Positions 1 through 9,246 are shown, numbered from the stretch's first letter. The stretch is DNA of 32,341 nt from DATKWD01 sp963704815 (GCA_963704815.1 CAVPHU010000007.1:1-32341), one strand, 5' to 3'. Program-made: numbers and translations. The notes: generated from the letters alone by a model not told the origin.

Positions 1-563
1 CACCCCGAGTGGGTGTTCCTCTACCAATACGCCAACGACGCCAACCCGCGGCTCGCACTACGAGACCACCGGCCCCGAGATCTGGGCCGACGTCCCCGAG
101 ATCACCCACTTCGTGGCCGGTCTCGGCACCAGCGGCACGCTCATGGGGGTCGGTGCTCGTGATCCGAAGGAACAGAATCCCGACATCAAGGTCGTGGCCA
201 TCGAGCCGCCGCTCGGCGAGCGCGTCGAGGGGCTCCGCAACCTGGACGAGGGCTACATCCCGCCCGTGTTCGACAAGTGGGGCGGCATGGACATCCTCGA
301 CCGCAAGCGCATCGTGCGGCCGCGTGAGTCCATCGAGTGGACCCGCAAGCTGAGCTCGGTCGGCGTTCTCGGGCATCTCGGCCGGGGCCGCCATGGCCGG
401 AGCAGCGAAGGTCGCCGCCGAGTTGGCCGACAAGGAGCCCGACACCGAGGCCACGATCGTGTTCATCGTCTGCGACAACGGCTGGAAGTACCTCAGCACC
501 GGCGCCTGGACCGACGACCTCGACGACGTCGTCGAACGAGCCGAGAAGATCATCTACTTCTGA
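1..563 (+). CDS. PLP-dependent cysteine synthase family protein, 3' part, two frameshifts
   Basis: This is the C-terminal half of a fold-type II PLP enzyme of the cysteine synthase/cystathionine beta-synthase family, which uses an activated serine to make cysteine. The 5' end lies outside the window. The frame reads HPEWVFLYQYAND from base 1, moves to a second frame near base 50 (HYETTGPEIWADVPEITHFV), and moves to a third near 360 (FSGISAGAAMAGAAKVAAEL) before the TGA at 561-563. GLGTSGTLMG at about 116-145 is the phosphate-binding loop. The ending CDNGWKYLSTGAW resembles CysM-type proteins. Each segment matches the family continuously, so the gene is either mis-sequenced or very recently broken. 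Cystathionine beta-synthase is the main alternative identity. Confidence 0.75.
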
Positions 564-633
564 GCGACTCGGCCGATCGCGGTCCCGCTCCAGTCCTTCG
601 CTCTGAGTCGACGCGCCTCGACCAGGATGAACC

Positions 634-1353
634 CTACGACGGGAGAGGTTGGGCGAGGCCCCACGAGCTGCTCGAATGGCTCACGCCCGTCGTGAGGGCG
701 GGTTCGATCTCCGCGACCTCTAGATCTCTCAGCGCTTGGGCGGCTGGGTGTTTCGACGGCCCGACTTCGAGTTCGGCAGGTGCGCCGAGCAGGACGCCGG
801 AATTGCGCATCTCGGTCTGCGTGCACTGGGGGCCGTCGGGGCCGACCGTGTAGGACGAAACGGGCAGGTCGGCGTCGCCGACGTCTTGGCCGCCGGCCCC
901 GAGGCGGAGCCTCAGGACGAGCCCATCGTCCTCGAACCACTCGACCTGGGCCTCTTCGCCGTAGATCGTGTAGCGAAGGTCGGTCACCCACTTGGGGCAC
1001 CCACACCTCTCGACCCACCGCACAGCTGAATGCGCCGGTCACCGGCAGCCACTGGATGAAGGTCGCGGTCGTCCTCTGCGCCGATCGTCGCCACATCGAA
1101 GACGATGCCGACTTCGTTGTACCTCCCTGAAGTCGGATTGCAGGTACGACACGCCTACGACCGAGAGTCCGGCGAGGCCGTCGTCGCCCACAAGCACACG
1201 AAATCCTGATTCGCTGATGGTCTCCTGGCGATCGTGGCGGTCGACCCGATAGGACGCGACGATGGAGGTCGCGGCCGGCACTTGAAGCGGCACGGCCAAC
1301 TCGACATCGTCGACGGTCACCGATGTGGATTCGGACATGGTGGTGTTCGGCAC
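634..1353 (-). CDS. Acetoacetate decarboxylase-like protein, frameshifted
   Basis: The protein starts at a GTG (1351-1353) with a purine-rich AGGAAACGAGGA just upstream. It reads MPNTTMSESTSVTVDDVELA, then crosses three apparent frameshifts: near 1122-1127 (FRE to YNEVGIVFDVATIG), near 1060-1085 (to ATFIQWLPVTGAFSCAVGR), and near 1008 (to CPKWVTDLRYTIYGEEAQVE). Joined in this order, the segments follow the acetoacetate decarboxylase fold family: YNEVGI, the FIQWLPV strand, then the WGxPKW motif whose lysine aligns with the Schiff-base lysine of true acetoacetate decarboxylases. The substrate cannot be told from sequence; many family members are uncharacterised. It is transcribed away from the HAD gene at 1512. 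Three indels in 700 bases suggest poor sequence quality or decay. Confidence 0.6.
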
Positions 1354-1511
1354 GGTTCCTCGTTTCCTGGGTTGGGCAGAACCTAGATGTCGATGAGCTC
1401 AGCGGACGCCACGTGACCTCGGGAAAGGCGCTGCTGATCGAACGTCGGAGATCGAAGCGTCACCAGGGCCGACTACGAGTCGATTCGCCGCCTCGCACTA
1501 GACACGCAGGG

Positions 1512-2199
1512 ATGCTCACAGGACTCGAGGCCGTGCTGTTCGACTTCGGCGGGGTCTTCACCGACTCGCCGTTCCATGCCGTCAGCGCTTATGCGGAGCG
1601 ACTCGGCGCAGCAGACGAGCAGGTCACCGACATCGTCTTCGGCGGCTACTCCGTCGACGGCGACCATCCTTGGCACCAGGTGGAGCGGGGCGAGATCACC
1701 TTGGAGGAGGCCCGGGAACGGATCCTGGCGCTCGGCCGAGAGCGGGATCTCGAGGTGGACATCTGGGACGTGTTCACGGCCATGAGCGGGAACGGCGGAG
1801 GCCTGCGTGAAGAACTCGTCGACTACGTCGGGCGCATCCGCGCCAGGGTTGGCGTATGGAGATGCACCACGAACAACATCGTCGAGTTCAGGGATTACTT
1901 GGCGCGCCATGCTGTTGGTCGACGAGTTGATCGACTTCGTCGTCGACAGCAGCGAGGTGGGCATGCGCAATGGATCCGCCATCTTCGAACACGCCCTCAT
2001 CGTTGGTGGTCTCGTGGTCGAGCAGGTCATCTCCTGGATGATGACGTGGCAAATGTTGCCCGCGGTGTAGCGCTGGGGATCGGTCCTTGTTGGTCGACGG
2101 CGATGCGCTCGAGACCGTCGCCGACTCCTCGACGTGCTGTTGGGTTCATCCAGCTCGGGCTTGGAATGTCACCAGCTGGGCGATGCGCCATCTTCTTGA
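1512..2199 (+). CDS. HAD-superfamily hydrolase, frameshifted
   Basis: It starts MLTGLEAVLFDFGGVFTDSP; DFGGVFTD is HAD motif I with the nucleophilic aspartate. CTTNNIVEFRDY carries the motif II region, followed by VDELIDFVVDSSEVGMR (cap and motif III region) and HLLDDDVANVARGVALGIGP, which matches motif IV. These pieces lie in different frames, with shifts near 1905, 1970, 2020 and 2090. The TGA at 2197-2199 closes the last frame (LLDVLLGSSSSG). Domain order and length (about 225 residues) are normal for a small haloacid dehalogenase-like phosphatase. The substrate is unknown. It converges with the NTF2-like gene and overlaps its 3' end. TAGACA at 1499-1504 is a weak -10 candidate seven bases before the ATG. 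Confidence 0.6.
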
Positions 2200-2615
2200 G
2201 CATGGAGACTTTTCCATCCGCTGATGCACCAGGTTGATGGCCTGGAGTGCGGATCATTACTCTTACTCGGTGAATCATGGTCGTTGTTGTATGTGATGAT
2301 GTCTATGCCTGTCATGCATCTGCCTTCGATCGACGTCGACAATTGAAGCACGGTGGTTGCTGCAGGATCTGCTTCGTGTACCTGAAAGTGCCCCGTTGTC
2401 ACCCTCGTCGCCGTCGTGGACTTGTTGCTGAGGGCGTCGCGGCTGCTTCGAGGTAGAGCTTGGCGATCTCCTTGCCTTCCTTGGGGCGAGTTATCGGCGA
2501 CAAGAACACGCAATCGTCGTGGAGAAGCGCATCGAGGCTGACCGGGAAGTTCACCCTCAGGTGCTGATGCCAGCCAGTGGTGCACGCACGTGTGGATCGG
2601 ATCGGTGTCGGCCAT
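2169..2615 (-). CDS. NTF2-like (SnoaL-type) small protein, frameshifted
   Basis: Reconstructed from several frames: MADTDPIHTCVHHWLAS at the start (2615), then VNFPVSLDALLHDDCVFLSP, PKEGKEIAKLYLEAA, LSNKSTTATRVTTGHFQVHE, VLQLSTSIEGRCMTGIDIIT, and near the end HRVRVMIR and SMLKKMA. The pattern DDCVFLSP ... EGKEIAKLYL ... GIDIIT ... V-MIRP is that of nuclear-transport-factor-2-like proteins of about 130-140 residues, a cone-shaped fold used by isomerases, cyclases and uncharacterised mycobacterial proteins. No function can be assigned. At least four indels are needed to join the pieces, and the exact 3' end is uncertain; the boundary given is a stop codon in one frame. Confidence 0.5.
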   Translation of the reverse strand: MADTDPIHTCVHHWLASAPEGELPGQPRCASPRRLRVLVADNSPQGRQGDRQALPRSSRDALSNKSTTATRVTTGHFQVHEADPAATTVLQLSTSIEGRCMTGIDIITYNNDHDSPSKSNDPHSRPSTWCISGWKSLHAQEDGASPSW

Positions 2616-2645
2616 CGGTGAAATCGTCGCACGGACCAGCTCCAA

Positions 2646-3248
2646 TGTGGGAGGATGTTCGATCTGATTGTTCTTGTCCGGCCAGCGAGCCCATCAGGTT
2701 CGCTGAAGCTCGACCGACGAGATCGACGTGGGGCTGCTCGACTGTGCCGCAGAAGCGTTCGTCGACTCCCGCGGACGCGATGGACTGTGGCCTGCTCGAC
2801 GACGGCGTTCGTCGCTTCTTCGGCTTCAGCGGCTTGTCCTCGAATTGATCGGGTTCGACGATGGCGAGGATCTGTCGCCGAAGTGGGCGGCGAGGCGGCG
2901 GCGGTGACCTGTTCACCGACAGCGGGGTGCCTGCGCCTGAGCTGGTTGTCGCCGAACTCGAACAGGAGGAGGATCGACTTCACGGCGATCGCCTGGAGCA
3001 GGTCGATCGAGGACAGGGTGGTCAGCGCAGGCCTCGTGCTCGATCTTCCTGCATGCGGACCTCGGCGTCGTGGTCCGGACTGGGTCACAGCGTCAGGGTC
3101 TGGGTGCAGCGGTCATCGTGCGAAAGGACCTTGCGAGGCGCAGGCGACGTGCTCCGGCGCGATTCGAAACGTCGAGGGAGGAGAACGTTCGCCTTGAACG
3201 AACGCCTGCGGGTTCGCGGTCACCTACTACCTGGACCTTGGGTGGGGT
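2646..3248. other. Unresolved stretch with no convincing gene
   Basis: About 600 bases between the NTF2-like gene and the aldo/keto reductase. All reading frames are short. The reverse strand gives segments that look protein-like, for example LSSIDLLQAIAVKSILLLFE around 2950-3030 and DQFEDKPLKPKKR around 2820-2850, but I could not join them into a family I recognise. Given the dense frame breaks on both sides, a damaged reverse-strand gene is likely here. Its identity stays open. Confidence 0.4.
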
Positions 3249-3366
3249 CTAGATCTGGCGACGCTTCGGGAGACCGATGCAGTCCTCGGTGTTGCGCCTC
3301 CTCGGTGGGGTTCGGACTTCATCCGACGTGAGGAGAGGCCGATGCCAGCGAGTGGATGACGAACGA

Positions 3367-4282
3367 TCAGGGGCCTGCAGGGGAGCGGCTTCGCCCTGGC
3401 TGGCCTCGATGAGTTCGTAGACGTCGTTGCGGTCAGTGAGACCTCAGCGGCTCGGTCAGCGACACGATGCGCTCGGGGGTTGGCGACCGATGAGGGCCAT
3501 CGGCCGCGACGGGATGGACGAGGGTGAAGGCCGACCGCCAGGGTTGCTCGGTCAACCCCCTCGCGCTCGGCCAGACGGTCGAGCACGCGGGCGCAGCTCA
3601 GAAGGTCTCTTTCGCCGGTGGCCAGCGACCCGCCGGCGAGTGGGCTCCACACGATCGGAACGGCGACGCCCTCCTCCATGCACAGATCGAAGGTGCCGTC
3701 CACAGCGGGTCGAGGTCGGCTGGCCGAGTACTGGGGTTGTGTGGTCGCGATGGGGTGGTCGGCGCCGAGGTGGAGGGCCAGTGCCCGATGCTGAGAGGGA
3801 GTGAAGTTCGAGATACCGATCAATCCGATCTTGCCCTCGTCCTGAAGGGCGACGAGGGTCTCGGCCACCTCGCTCGGGTGGGTCAACAGGTCGGGCCGGT
3901 GCAGCTCGATAGAGGTCGATGGTGTCGACGCCGAGGCGTTCGAGCGAGGCCTCCACCGCCGAGCGGAGGTGGGTGGCCGAGGAGTCGTAGGGAATCGGCG
4001 GTGCGATGCCCCCTTTGCTCGCAAGCACCATTCGTTCCCGGAGGTCGCTTCGACCCGCCAGCACCCGGCCGAGCAGGGCCTCCACGGCGCCGAACCCGTC
4101 GCCGCCCCAGTCGAACCCGTACACGTCGGCGGCATCGATCAGCGTGAGTCCGGCATCGAGGGCCGCCTCGAGCACGTCAGTGGCCCGTCCGACATCGGCG
4201 TGGGTGAAACGCCAGAGCCGAAACCCAACGGCCGCACTGGACCCGGGCCGAGCGAGCGAGTCGTGGAGTCGATGAGCGACAT
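3367..4282 (-). CDS. Aldo/keto reductase, frameshifted
   Basis: The start is taken at ATG 4282 (MSLIDSTTRSLGPGPVRPLG). The frame shifts near 4225 to LWRFTHADVGRATDVLEAAL, which runs into LTLIDAADVYGFDWGGDGFG. The DxxxxY pair (catalytic Asp and Tyr), the catalytic lysine in VLASKGG, and the catalytic histidine in LHRPDLLTHPSEV (after a second shift near 3908) are all present. GLIGISNFTPSQHRALALHL and VPIVWSPLAGGSLATGE are typical NADPH-dependent aldo/keto reductase barrel strands. The C-terminus near 3450-3380 reads DVYELIEASQGEAAP after further shifts. The stop is uncertain (3367 or about 3248). The likely role is NADPH-dependent carbonyl reduction of unknown substrate. It is divergent from murI. 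Confidence 0.7.
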
Positions 4283-4340
4283 GGGTTGGGTTTCTAACAG
4301 TTCGCTCGTCGATCGTCGTCGGTGCAAGGCGGGTGAGTCG

Positions 4341-4346
4341 TAGAGT
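4341..4346 (+). promoter_or_regulatory. Putative -10 box of a leaderless murI transcript
   Basis: TAGAGT fits the TANNNT consensus and ends six bases before the GTG start of murI. There is no Shine-Dalgarno in between, so the transcript would begin at or next to the start codon. Confidence 0.5.
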
Positions 4347-4352
4347 TCGGCC

Positions 4353-5177
4353 GTGTCCGATCGCCCCATCGGGATGTTCGACAGCGGTTTCGGCGGACTG
4401 ACCGTTGCCCGGGCCGTCATCGATCTCCTCCCGCACGAGGACGTCGTCTACGTCGGCGACACCGCTCGCTACCCGTACGGCTCGCGCGATCTCGACGACG
4501 TCCGCGCCTGCGCGCACCAGATCGCCGAGTGGCTGGTGGTCCAGCACGACGTGAAGATGCTCGTCGTCGCCTGCAACACGGCGACGGCTGCGGCCGGCGA
4601 GTCGCTCTCGGAGGCCTTCGACATCCCGGTCATCGGAGTGATCGAGCCAGGGGTTCGCAGCCTCTTCGACGCAAGCCAGTCCGGACGCGTCGGCGTGATC
4701 GGCACGGTGGGCACCGTCGCCAGCGGCGCCTATCAGCGGTCGGTGGCCGAGCTCACTCCTGATGCCGAGCTCACCTGCGCGGCCTGCCCCGGATTCGTCG
4801 AGTTCGTCGAGAAGGGCGAGGCGCGGTCCGACCAGGTCCATGTGCTGGCCGAGCGTCTGCTGGCGCCGGTCGTCGAGGCCAAGGTCGATGCCTTGCTGCT
4901 CGGGTGCACCCACTACCCCTTCCTCGCTCGAACCATCGGCGACGTGATGGGCCGCGACGTCGTGTTGGTCAGCTCGGCCGACGAAACCGCCTTCGAGGTC
5001 CGACGCACCCTGCTCGATTCTCCACTGGCGGCGGCCGATCGGGTGGGCCGGCATCGCTGGATCAGCTCGGGTGACGTCGACTGGTTCCAACGGCTCGGGC
5101 GCCGCTTGCTCGGCCCCGAGCTCGACCACGTCGAATCGGTGTCCTGGGACGGACTCGTGCAGGATGGCGGACGATGA
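4353..5177 (+). CDS. murI: Glutamate racemase
   Basis: A 274-residue protein that interconverts L- and D-glutamate in the cytoplasm, supplying D-glutamate for peptidoglycan. It starts with GTG; IGMFDSGFGGLTV places the conserved Asp at residue 10. The two catalytic cysteines are seen at Cys74 (VACNTATAA) and Cys185 (LGCTHYPF), with His187 beside the second. Length and motif spacing are normal. It is the first gene of a tight operon: its stop overlaps the rph start as ATGA (5174-5177). A TAGAGT box six bases before the GTG suggests leaderless transcription. Confidence 0.95.
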   Translation: MSDRPIGMFDSGFGGLTVARAVIDLLPHEDVVYVGDTARYPYGSRDLDDVRACAHQIAEWLVVQHDVKMLVVACNTATAAAGESLSEAFDIPVIGVIEPGVRSLFDASQSGRVGVIGTVGTVASGAYQRSVAELTPDAELTCAACPGFVEFVEKGEARSDQVHVLAERLLAPVVEAKVDALLLGCTHYPFLARTIGDVMGRDVVLVSSADETAFEVRRTLLDSPLAAADRVGRHRWISSGDVDWFQRLGRRLLGPELDHVESVSWDGLVQDGGR

Positions 5178-5917
5178 CACGACCAGACGGACGAACCAAC
5201 GACGAATTGCGCCCTGCGAGCTTCGAGCGCGACTACACGAGCATGACGCCTGGCAGCTGCCTCGTGAGCTTCGGCGAGACCAAGGTGCTGTGCACGGTGT
5301 CGATCGACGACGACGTTCCCCGTTGGATGCGGGGCAAGGGCACCGGCTGGGTGACCGCCGAGTACTCGATGCTGCCCGGCTCGTCGCCCGAGCGGATCAG
5401 GCGCGAGGTGAAGGCGGGCAAGCCTTCGGGCCGGACCCAGGAGATCCAACGCCTCATCGGCCGATCGCTCCGAGCCGTGTGCGACATGAAGCTCCTCGGC
5501 GAACGCGAGGTCACCGTCGACTGCGACGTGCTCCAGGCCGACGGCGGGACCCGCACTGCATCGATCTGTGGCGGGTACGTCGCCCTCCACGATGCGCTCA
5601 CTCGGCTCGTGATGGCGGGTGAGATCGACACCCATCCGCTCACCGCGCTCTGTGGCGCGATCAGCGTGGGCATCGTGGGTGGGGTCCCCGTGCTCGACCT
5701 GCCGTATGTCGAAGACGCCGGCGCCGAGACCGACATGAACGTGGTGATGACCTCCGAGGGCGGGTTCGTCGAGGTCCAGGGCACGGCCGAAGGTGCACCG
5801 TTCTCGCGTGCCGAGCTCGACGAGCTGCTCGAACTCGCACGCGGCGGCATCGAGCAGATCTTCGACATGCAGCGGGCCGTGGTGGCCGAGGCCCCGCCGG
5901 CCCGACCCGCCCGGTGA
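5174..5917 (+). CDS. rph: Ribonuclease PH
   Basis: A 247-residue phosphorolytic 3'-to-5' exoribonuclease that trims tRNA 3' ends. The N-terminus RPDGRTNDELRP, the strand SCLVSFGETKVLCTVS, and TGWVTAEYSMLPGSSPER are hallmark RNase PH segments. ERQ-type core residues appear in LGEREVTVDCDVLQADGGTR, and GAETDMNVVMTSEGGFVEVQ is the second PH core. It overlaps murI by ATGA and rdgB by GTGA (5914-5917), so all three genes are probably translationally coupled. The rph-rdgB pairing downstream of murI is common in actinobacteria. The gene is intact. Confidence 0.96.
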   Translation: MTRPDGRTNDELRPASFERDYTSMTPGSCLVSFGETKVLCTVSIDDDVPRWMRGKGTGWVTAEYSMLPGSSPERIRREVKAGKPSGRTQEIQRLIGRSLRAVCDMKLLGEREVTVDCDVLQADGGTRTASICGGYVALHDALTRLVMAGEIDTHPLTALCGAISVGIVGGVPVLDLPYVEDAGAETDMNVVMTSEGGFVEVQGTAEGAPFSRAELDELLELARGGIEQIFDMQRAVVAEAPPARPAR

Positions 5918-6516
5918 AGCCGCAGGTGGTCTTGTCGACCACCAACCTGGGCAAGGTCGTCGAGATCCGCGACGCCATCGGCGATCTGGTCGACCTCGTC
6001 GATCGGCCTGCCGGCCTGCCCGACGTCGTGGAGGACGCGCCCGACCTCGAGGGCAACGCCCGACTCAAGGCCGAGGCCATCGCCGACGCGACCGGTCTGG
6101 CGACGCTGGCCGACGACACCGGCCTCGAGGTCGACGCCCTCGGCGGCGCACCTGGAGTGCTGAGCGCCCGCTACGCCGGGCCGGCAGAGGACGCCGAGGC
6201 GAACAAGACCAAGGTGCTCTCCGAGCTCTCCGGGGTGGCCGATCGCTCGGCCCGGTTCCGCACGGTGCTGGTGCTGTCGGTGCCGGGCGGAGGCGAAATC
6301 GTCGCCCACGGGGTCGTCGAGGGCACGATCGCCGAGACTCGGCGCGGCGAGCACGGGTTCGGTTACGACTCGATCTTCGTTCCCGACGGTGACCGTCGAA
6401 CCTTCGCCGAGATGCCGCTCGAGGACAAGCAGCAACGAAGCCACCGGGCACGGGCCCTCAGCGACCTCATGACGACACTTCGAAGCGGCCCACCCGGATT
6501 CCTTGCCGCTGATTGA
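5914..6516 (+). CDS. rdgB: XTP/dITP diphosphatase (RdgB/HAM1 family)
   Basis: A 200-residue house-cleaning pyrophosphatase that hydrolyses ITP, XTP and their deoxy forms, keeping deaminated purines out of nucleic acids. LSTTNLGKVVEI has the T-N-x-x-K substrate loop, LADDTGLEVDALGGAPGVLS the catalytic Asp region, HGFGYDSIF the nucleobase pocket, and SHRARAL the C-terminal motif. GTG start overlapping the rph stop. It is the last gene of the murI operon, and its tail overlaps a small reverse ORF from the nei side. Confidence 0.95.
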   Translation: MKPQVVLSTTNLGKVVEIRDAIGDLVDLVDRPAGLPDVVEDAPDLEGNARLKAEAIADATGLATLADDTGLEVDALGGAPGVLSARYAGPAEDAEANKTKVLSELSGVADRSARFRTVLVLSVPGGGEIVAHGVVEGTIAETRRGEHGFGYDSIFVPDGDRRTFAEMPLEDKQQRSHRARALSDLMTTLRSGPPGFLAAD

Positions 6517-6679
6517 CCGCCCAGTGGTCGATCAGCAGCAGCGAATCGGGGGTCACCAGCCTCGGAGGTCGACCGGCCACCCGTCGATCACCTGGTCGCC
6601 GACCGACACGTCGGGTTGCTCGAAGGGCAGCCCGATCGACCACCAGCGCCGGCGTCTGCAGATCCTCGACGGTCGTCAC
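6467..6679 (-). CDS. Possible small protein, unrecognised
   Basis: A 70-residue reverse-strand frame that starts at a GTG 22 bases downstream of the nei stop codon and ends inside the 3' end of rdgB. It begins MTTVEDLQTPALVVDRAALR. No known domain is apparent; the opening weakly recalls the start of D-threonine aldolase/alanine racemase-fold proteins, but the rest is arginine-rich like a shadow frame. Another reverse frame in the same bases reads FEQPDVSVGDQVIDGWPVDL, which looks more protein-like, so a frameshifted gene is possible. The call is weak. Confidence 0.2.
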   Translation of the reverse strand: MTTVEDLQTPALVVDRAALRATRRVGRRPGDRRVAGRPPRLVTPDSLLLIDHWAVNQRQGIRVGRFEVSS

Positions 6680-6701
6680 ACCGAGATCATGCCCGGGTGG
6701 G

Positions 6702-7490
6702 TCAGGTGGGTTGGCAGGTAGGACACCACCAGACCTTGCGGTTGGCGATCTCGGTGCGAGCGATGTCGGTGCCGCAGCGCCGACACGGTTGGCCCGCCCG
6801 CTTGTAGGCGTAGAGCGCCTCGGACCGGGTGATGCGTCCTTTCGGCAGCTCGTCCTTGCGTCGGGTCACGATGCGGTTTCGCTTCACGCCGTCGCGGAGG
6901 AGCTCCTGCATCAGCGCCCACAGGTCCTCGAGCTGCGCTTCGTCGAGGCGGTCTCCACGGATCTGGGGGTGGATGCCGGTGAGGAAGAGGGCCTCGGCTC
7001 GGTAGACGTTGCCGATGCCGGCGATCACCGATTGATCGAGGAGTTGCAGGGCCACGGGGCGCTTGGAGGACTGCACGGCCTCGATGAAAGGACCGGCCTT
7101 GCCGTCTCGACGCAACGGGTCAGGTCCGAGCTTCGCGACGACGGTGGTGCGGTGGTCGGGATCGACCAGCGCACAGGTCATGGCGCCGGTGAGGTCCCAC
7201 GCTGCGTCGTCGGAGGCAAGACGGACCCGGAGCGCGTCGGACGGTGCGTCGGCGGGGGAGCGTCGGCGGAACTTCCCGACCAGCCCGAGGTGCACGTGCA
7301 GCAGATCACCGCTGTCGAAGTGGAGGAAGAGATGCTTCCCGTAGGCCTCGGTGTCGCCGAGCACCTCGCCGTCGAGGCGGGCTGCACCCTCGGCGAAACG
7401 GTCCTGGCGCGCCGTCGCCGCGACCGGCTGTCCCTTGAGATCCTTCCGGAGGTCACGCGCCAAGCGGTGAATCGTGTGGCCCTCGGGCAT
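6702..7490 (-). CDS. nei: Nei-type (Fpg/Nei family) DNA glycosylase/AP lyase
   Basis: A 262-residue base-excision repair enzyme. It starts MPEGHTIHRLARDL; Pro2 is the Schiff-base nucleophile and Glu3 the catalytic acid, and the PEGH start is typical of Nei (endonuclease VIII) rather than MutM (PELPE). LHVHLGLVGKFRR lies in the DNA-binding core, QSVIAGIGNVYRAEALF is the H2TH motif, and a C-terminal zinc finger uses Cys236, Cys239, Cys256 and Cys259. Likely substrates are oxidised pyrimidines and AP sites. The GNAT gene lies 37 bases upstream on the same strand, so the two may share a transcript. Confidence 0.9.
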   Translation of the reverse strand: MPEGHTIHRLARDLRKDLKGQPVAATARQDRFAEGAARLDGEVLGDTEAYGKHLFLHFDSGDLLHVHLGLVGKFRRRSPADAPSDALRVRLASDDAAWDLTGAMTCALVDPDHRTTVVAKLGPDPLRRDGKAGPFIEAVQSSKRPVALQLLDQSVIAGIGNVYRAEALFLTGIHPQIRGDRLDEAQLEDLWALMQELLRDGVKRNRIVTRRKDELPKGRITRSEALYAYKRAGQPCRRCGTDIARTEIANRKVWWCPTCQPT

Positions 7491-7527
7491 CAGCTGATCT
7501 TGGACGCTCGGACGACCCGACCGGCAA

Positions 7528-8055
7528 TCACGGGAGGTCGTCGAACGGGGTGGCGTAGTGGAACGTGCCGCGGATCGCCTCGTCGTACGCCGCAAGCGTT
7601 CGGACCTGGAAGAAGTCGCCCCACAGCGGTTCGGGTGGCTCGACCCCGATCGACGTGGCGGCCACGAAGCCGAACTTCGAGTAGTAGTCGGTCGACCCGA
7701 GGAGGGCGATGAGCGGTTCGCCGAGGGCGTCGGCTGCGCCGATCATGGCGTGCATCAGCGCATGGCCGACCCCGCTGCGCTGAACGTCGGGCTCGACCCC
7801 GATCGGGCCCAGCGCAACGACGGGGTGGTCGTCGCCCACCCGTCCGCGAGTGCACACGGCGTGGCCGACGATTCGGCCCTCGATCTCGGCGACGAGCGAC
7901 AGTTCAGGGATCCACCCTTCGTCCTCTCGGAGCGCGTCGAGCAGGTTCACCTCGGCCGGCGGGCCACCGCCGTCACGGGCCGGCTGGTGGAACGCCCGCC
8001 ACTCGACTGCGGTGGCGGCGTCGACATCGGCGGCGAGTTCTCGGCGAACGATCAC
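7528..8055 (-). CDS. GNAT family N-acetyltransferase
   Basis: A 175-residue protein with the GNAT fold: VAEIEGRIVGHAVCTRG (strands 2-4), LGPIGVEPDVQRSGVGHALM holding the Q-R-x-G-x-G acetyl-CoA pyrophosphate loop, and ALLGSTDYYSKFGFV near the C-terminus, a pattern of the YhbS-like subgroup (COG3153). The acceptor is unknown. GTG start at 8055; CAGACT six bases upstream on the reverse strand could be a -10 box for a leaderless transcript. Probably the first gene of a two-gene unit with nei. Confidence 0.85.
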   Translation of the reverse strand: MIVRRELAADVDAATAVEWRAFHQPARDGGGPPAEVNLLDALREDEGWIPELSLVAEIEGRIVGHAVCTRGRVGDDHPVVALGPIGVEPDVQRSGVGHALMHAMIGAADALGEPLIALLGSTDYYSKFGFVAATSIGVEPPEPLWGDFFQVRTLAAYDEAIRGTFHYATPFDDLP

Positions 8056-8106
8056 CGGTGCAGTCTGGCCGAACCCTGGTCGGTCCGCCGCTACGGTTTG
8101 CCCGAG

Positions 8107-8190
8107 GCACCAGTGGCGAAACCGGCAGACGCGCGAGGTTTAGGTCCTCGTGAGCGAGAGCTCGTGGGGGTTCGAGTCCCTCCTGGTGCA
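8107..8190 (+). tRNA. tRNA-Leu (anticodon UAG)
   Basis: Acceptor GCACCAG pairs with CTGGTGC. The anticodon stem GAGG/CCTC encloses TTTAGGT, giving anticodon TAG (reads CUA). A long variable arm and the T-loop GTTCGAGTCCC follow, as expected for a class II leucine tRNA. CCA is not encoded (CGA follows the discriminator A). Confidence 0.93.
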
Positions 8191-8294
8191 CGATGCGGCC
8201 CGCTCGGTGCGCCAGAGGGCGGGCTCGAGACGAGTCGGCGCAGCGATCAGCGGCGGTCGATACGTTGGGAACCAGCACGGCGATGGGGGAGCAC

Positions 8295-9246
8295 ATGGTT
8301 CGAATCAGGTTGATGGCACTCCTCTGCGGGTTGCTGATGGTCGGCACCGCATGCCACCCGATCGTCGGGCATCCCCACGATCACCCCGCGGAAGGCACGA
8401 TCAACGCGCTCACCTACAACGTCGCGGGGTTGCCCGATCCGTTGTCTGGCTCGAACCCCGAGGTGAACACCGAACTGATCGCGCCCAAGCTGAACGACTT
8501 CGATCTGGTGCTGTTGCAGGAGTCATGGCGCACGCCCGACCCGAACCCGCTCGCGCCGCTTCGCACCTACCACGAGGTGCTCGAAGCCGGGTCCACGCTC
8601 CCGTACCGGTCTGCGCCGATGCCGTCGCCGAACGGGACGGACCCGCTCCGGCCCTCGGCCCTGCTGTCCGATGGACTCAACCGATTCGCAGTCGATCAGT
8701 TCGGCAAGGTTCAGCGTCACCGATGGACCAACTGTGGTGAGGCATCGGCCGACTGCTTGGCTCTCAAGGGCTTCTCGCTGGCTCGACACACCCTGGCCGA
8801 CGGCGTCGTGATCGACGTCTACAACCTGCACATGGAGGCCGGCGGCGCCGACTCCACGCTCGCGCGGAGAGAACGTCGACCAACTGGGCGGCTTCATCGA
8901 GGTGATTTCCGCAGGCCATCCCGTGATCGTCGGCGGCGACTTCAACCTGCATCTCGATCGCACGCCCGACAACGGGCAATTCGCTGAGCTCCTCGCCCGA
9001 ACCGGGCTCACCGACGTGTGCACCGAACTCGGCTGCGACCAACCCAACCGCATCGACAAGTTCCTCTACCGGTCGAGCGACTCGATCGAGATCACGCCGC
9101 AGAGCTGGGCCAACCTCACCGACGACTTCCTTCGGGCAGATGGCGAACGTCTCTCCGATCACGATCCGGTGAGCGTCGACTTCGCCTGGCGAACCGTCGA
9201 AACCCGCAACGGCTGTCCGTCCGACGGCCTCGGCTGCCAGCCGTAG
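8295..9246 (+). CDS. Secreted endonuclease/exonuclease/phosphatase-family lipoprotein, one frameshift
   Basis: The start ATG (8295) follows a GGGGGA ribosome-binding site. A signal peptide (MALLCGLLMVGTAC) ends at a cysteine, consistent with a lipoprotein. The EEP-domain motifs are in order: ALTYNVAG, FDLVLLQESW (metal-binding Glu), VYNLHME, VIVGGDFNLH (catalytic Asp/Asn), and LSDHDPVSVDF (catalytic His). The frame changes once near 8862-8875, between STLARRE and NVDQLGGFIEVI, with both sides matching the family. The protein is about 316 residues. The subgroup resembles extracellular sphingomyelinase/nuclease proteins; the substrate could be a phospholipid, a sugar phosphate or DNA. It ends at TAG 9246. 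Confidence 0.8.
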
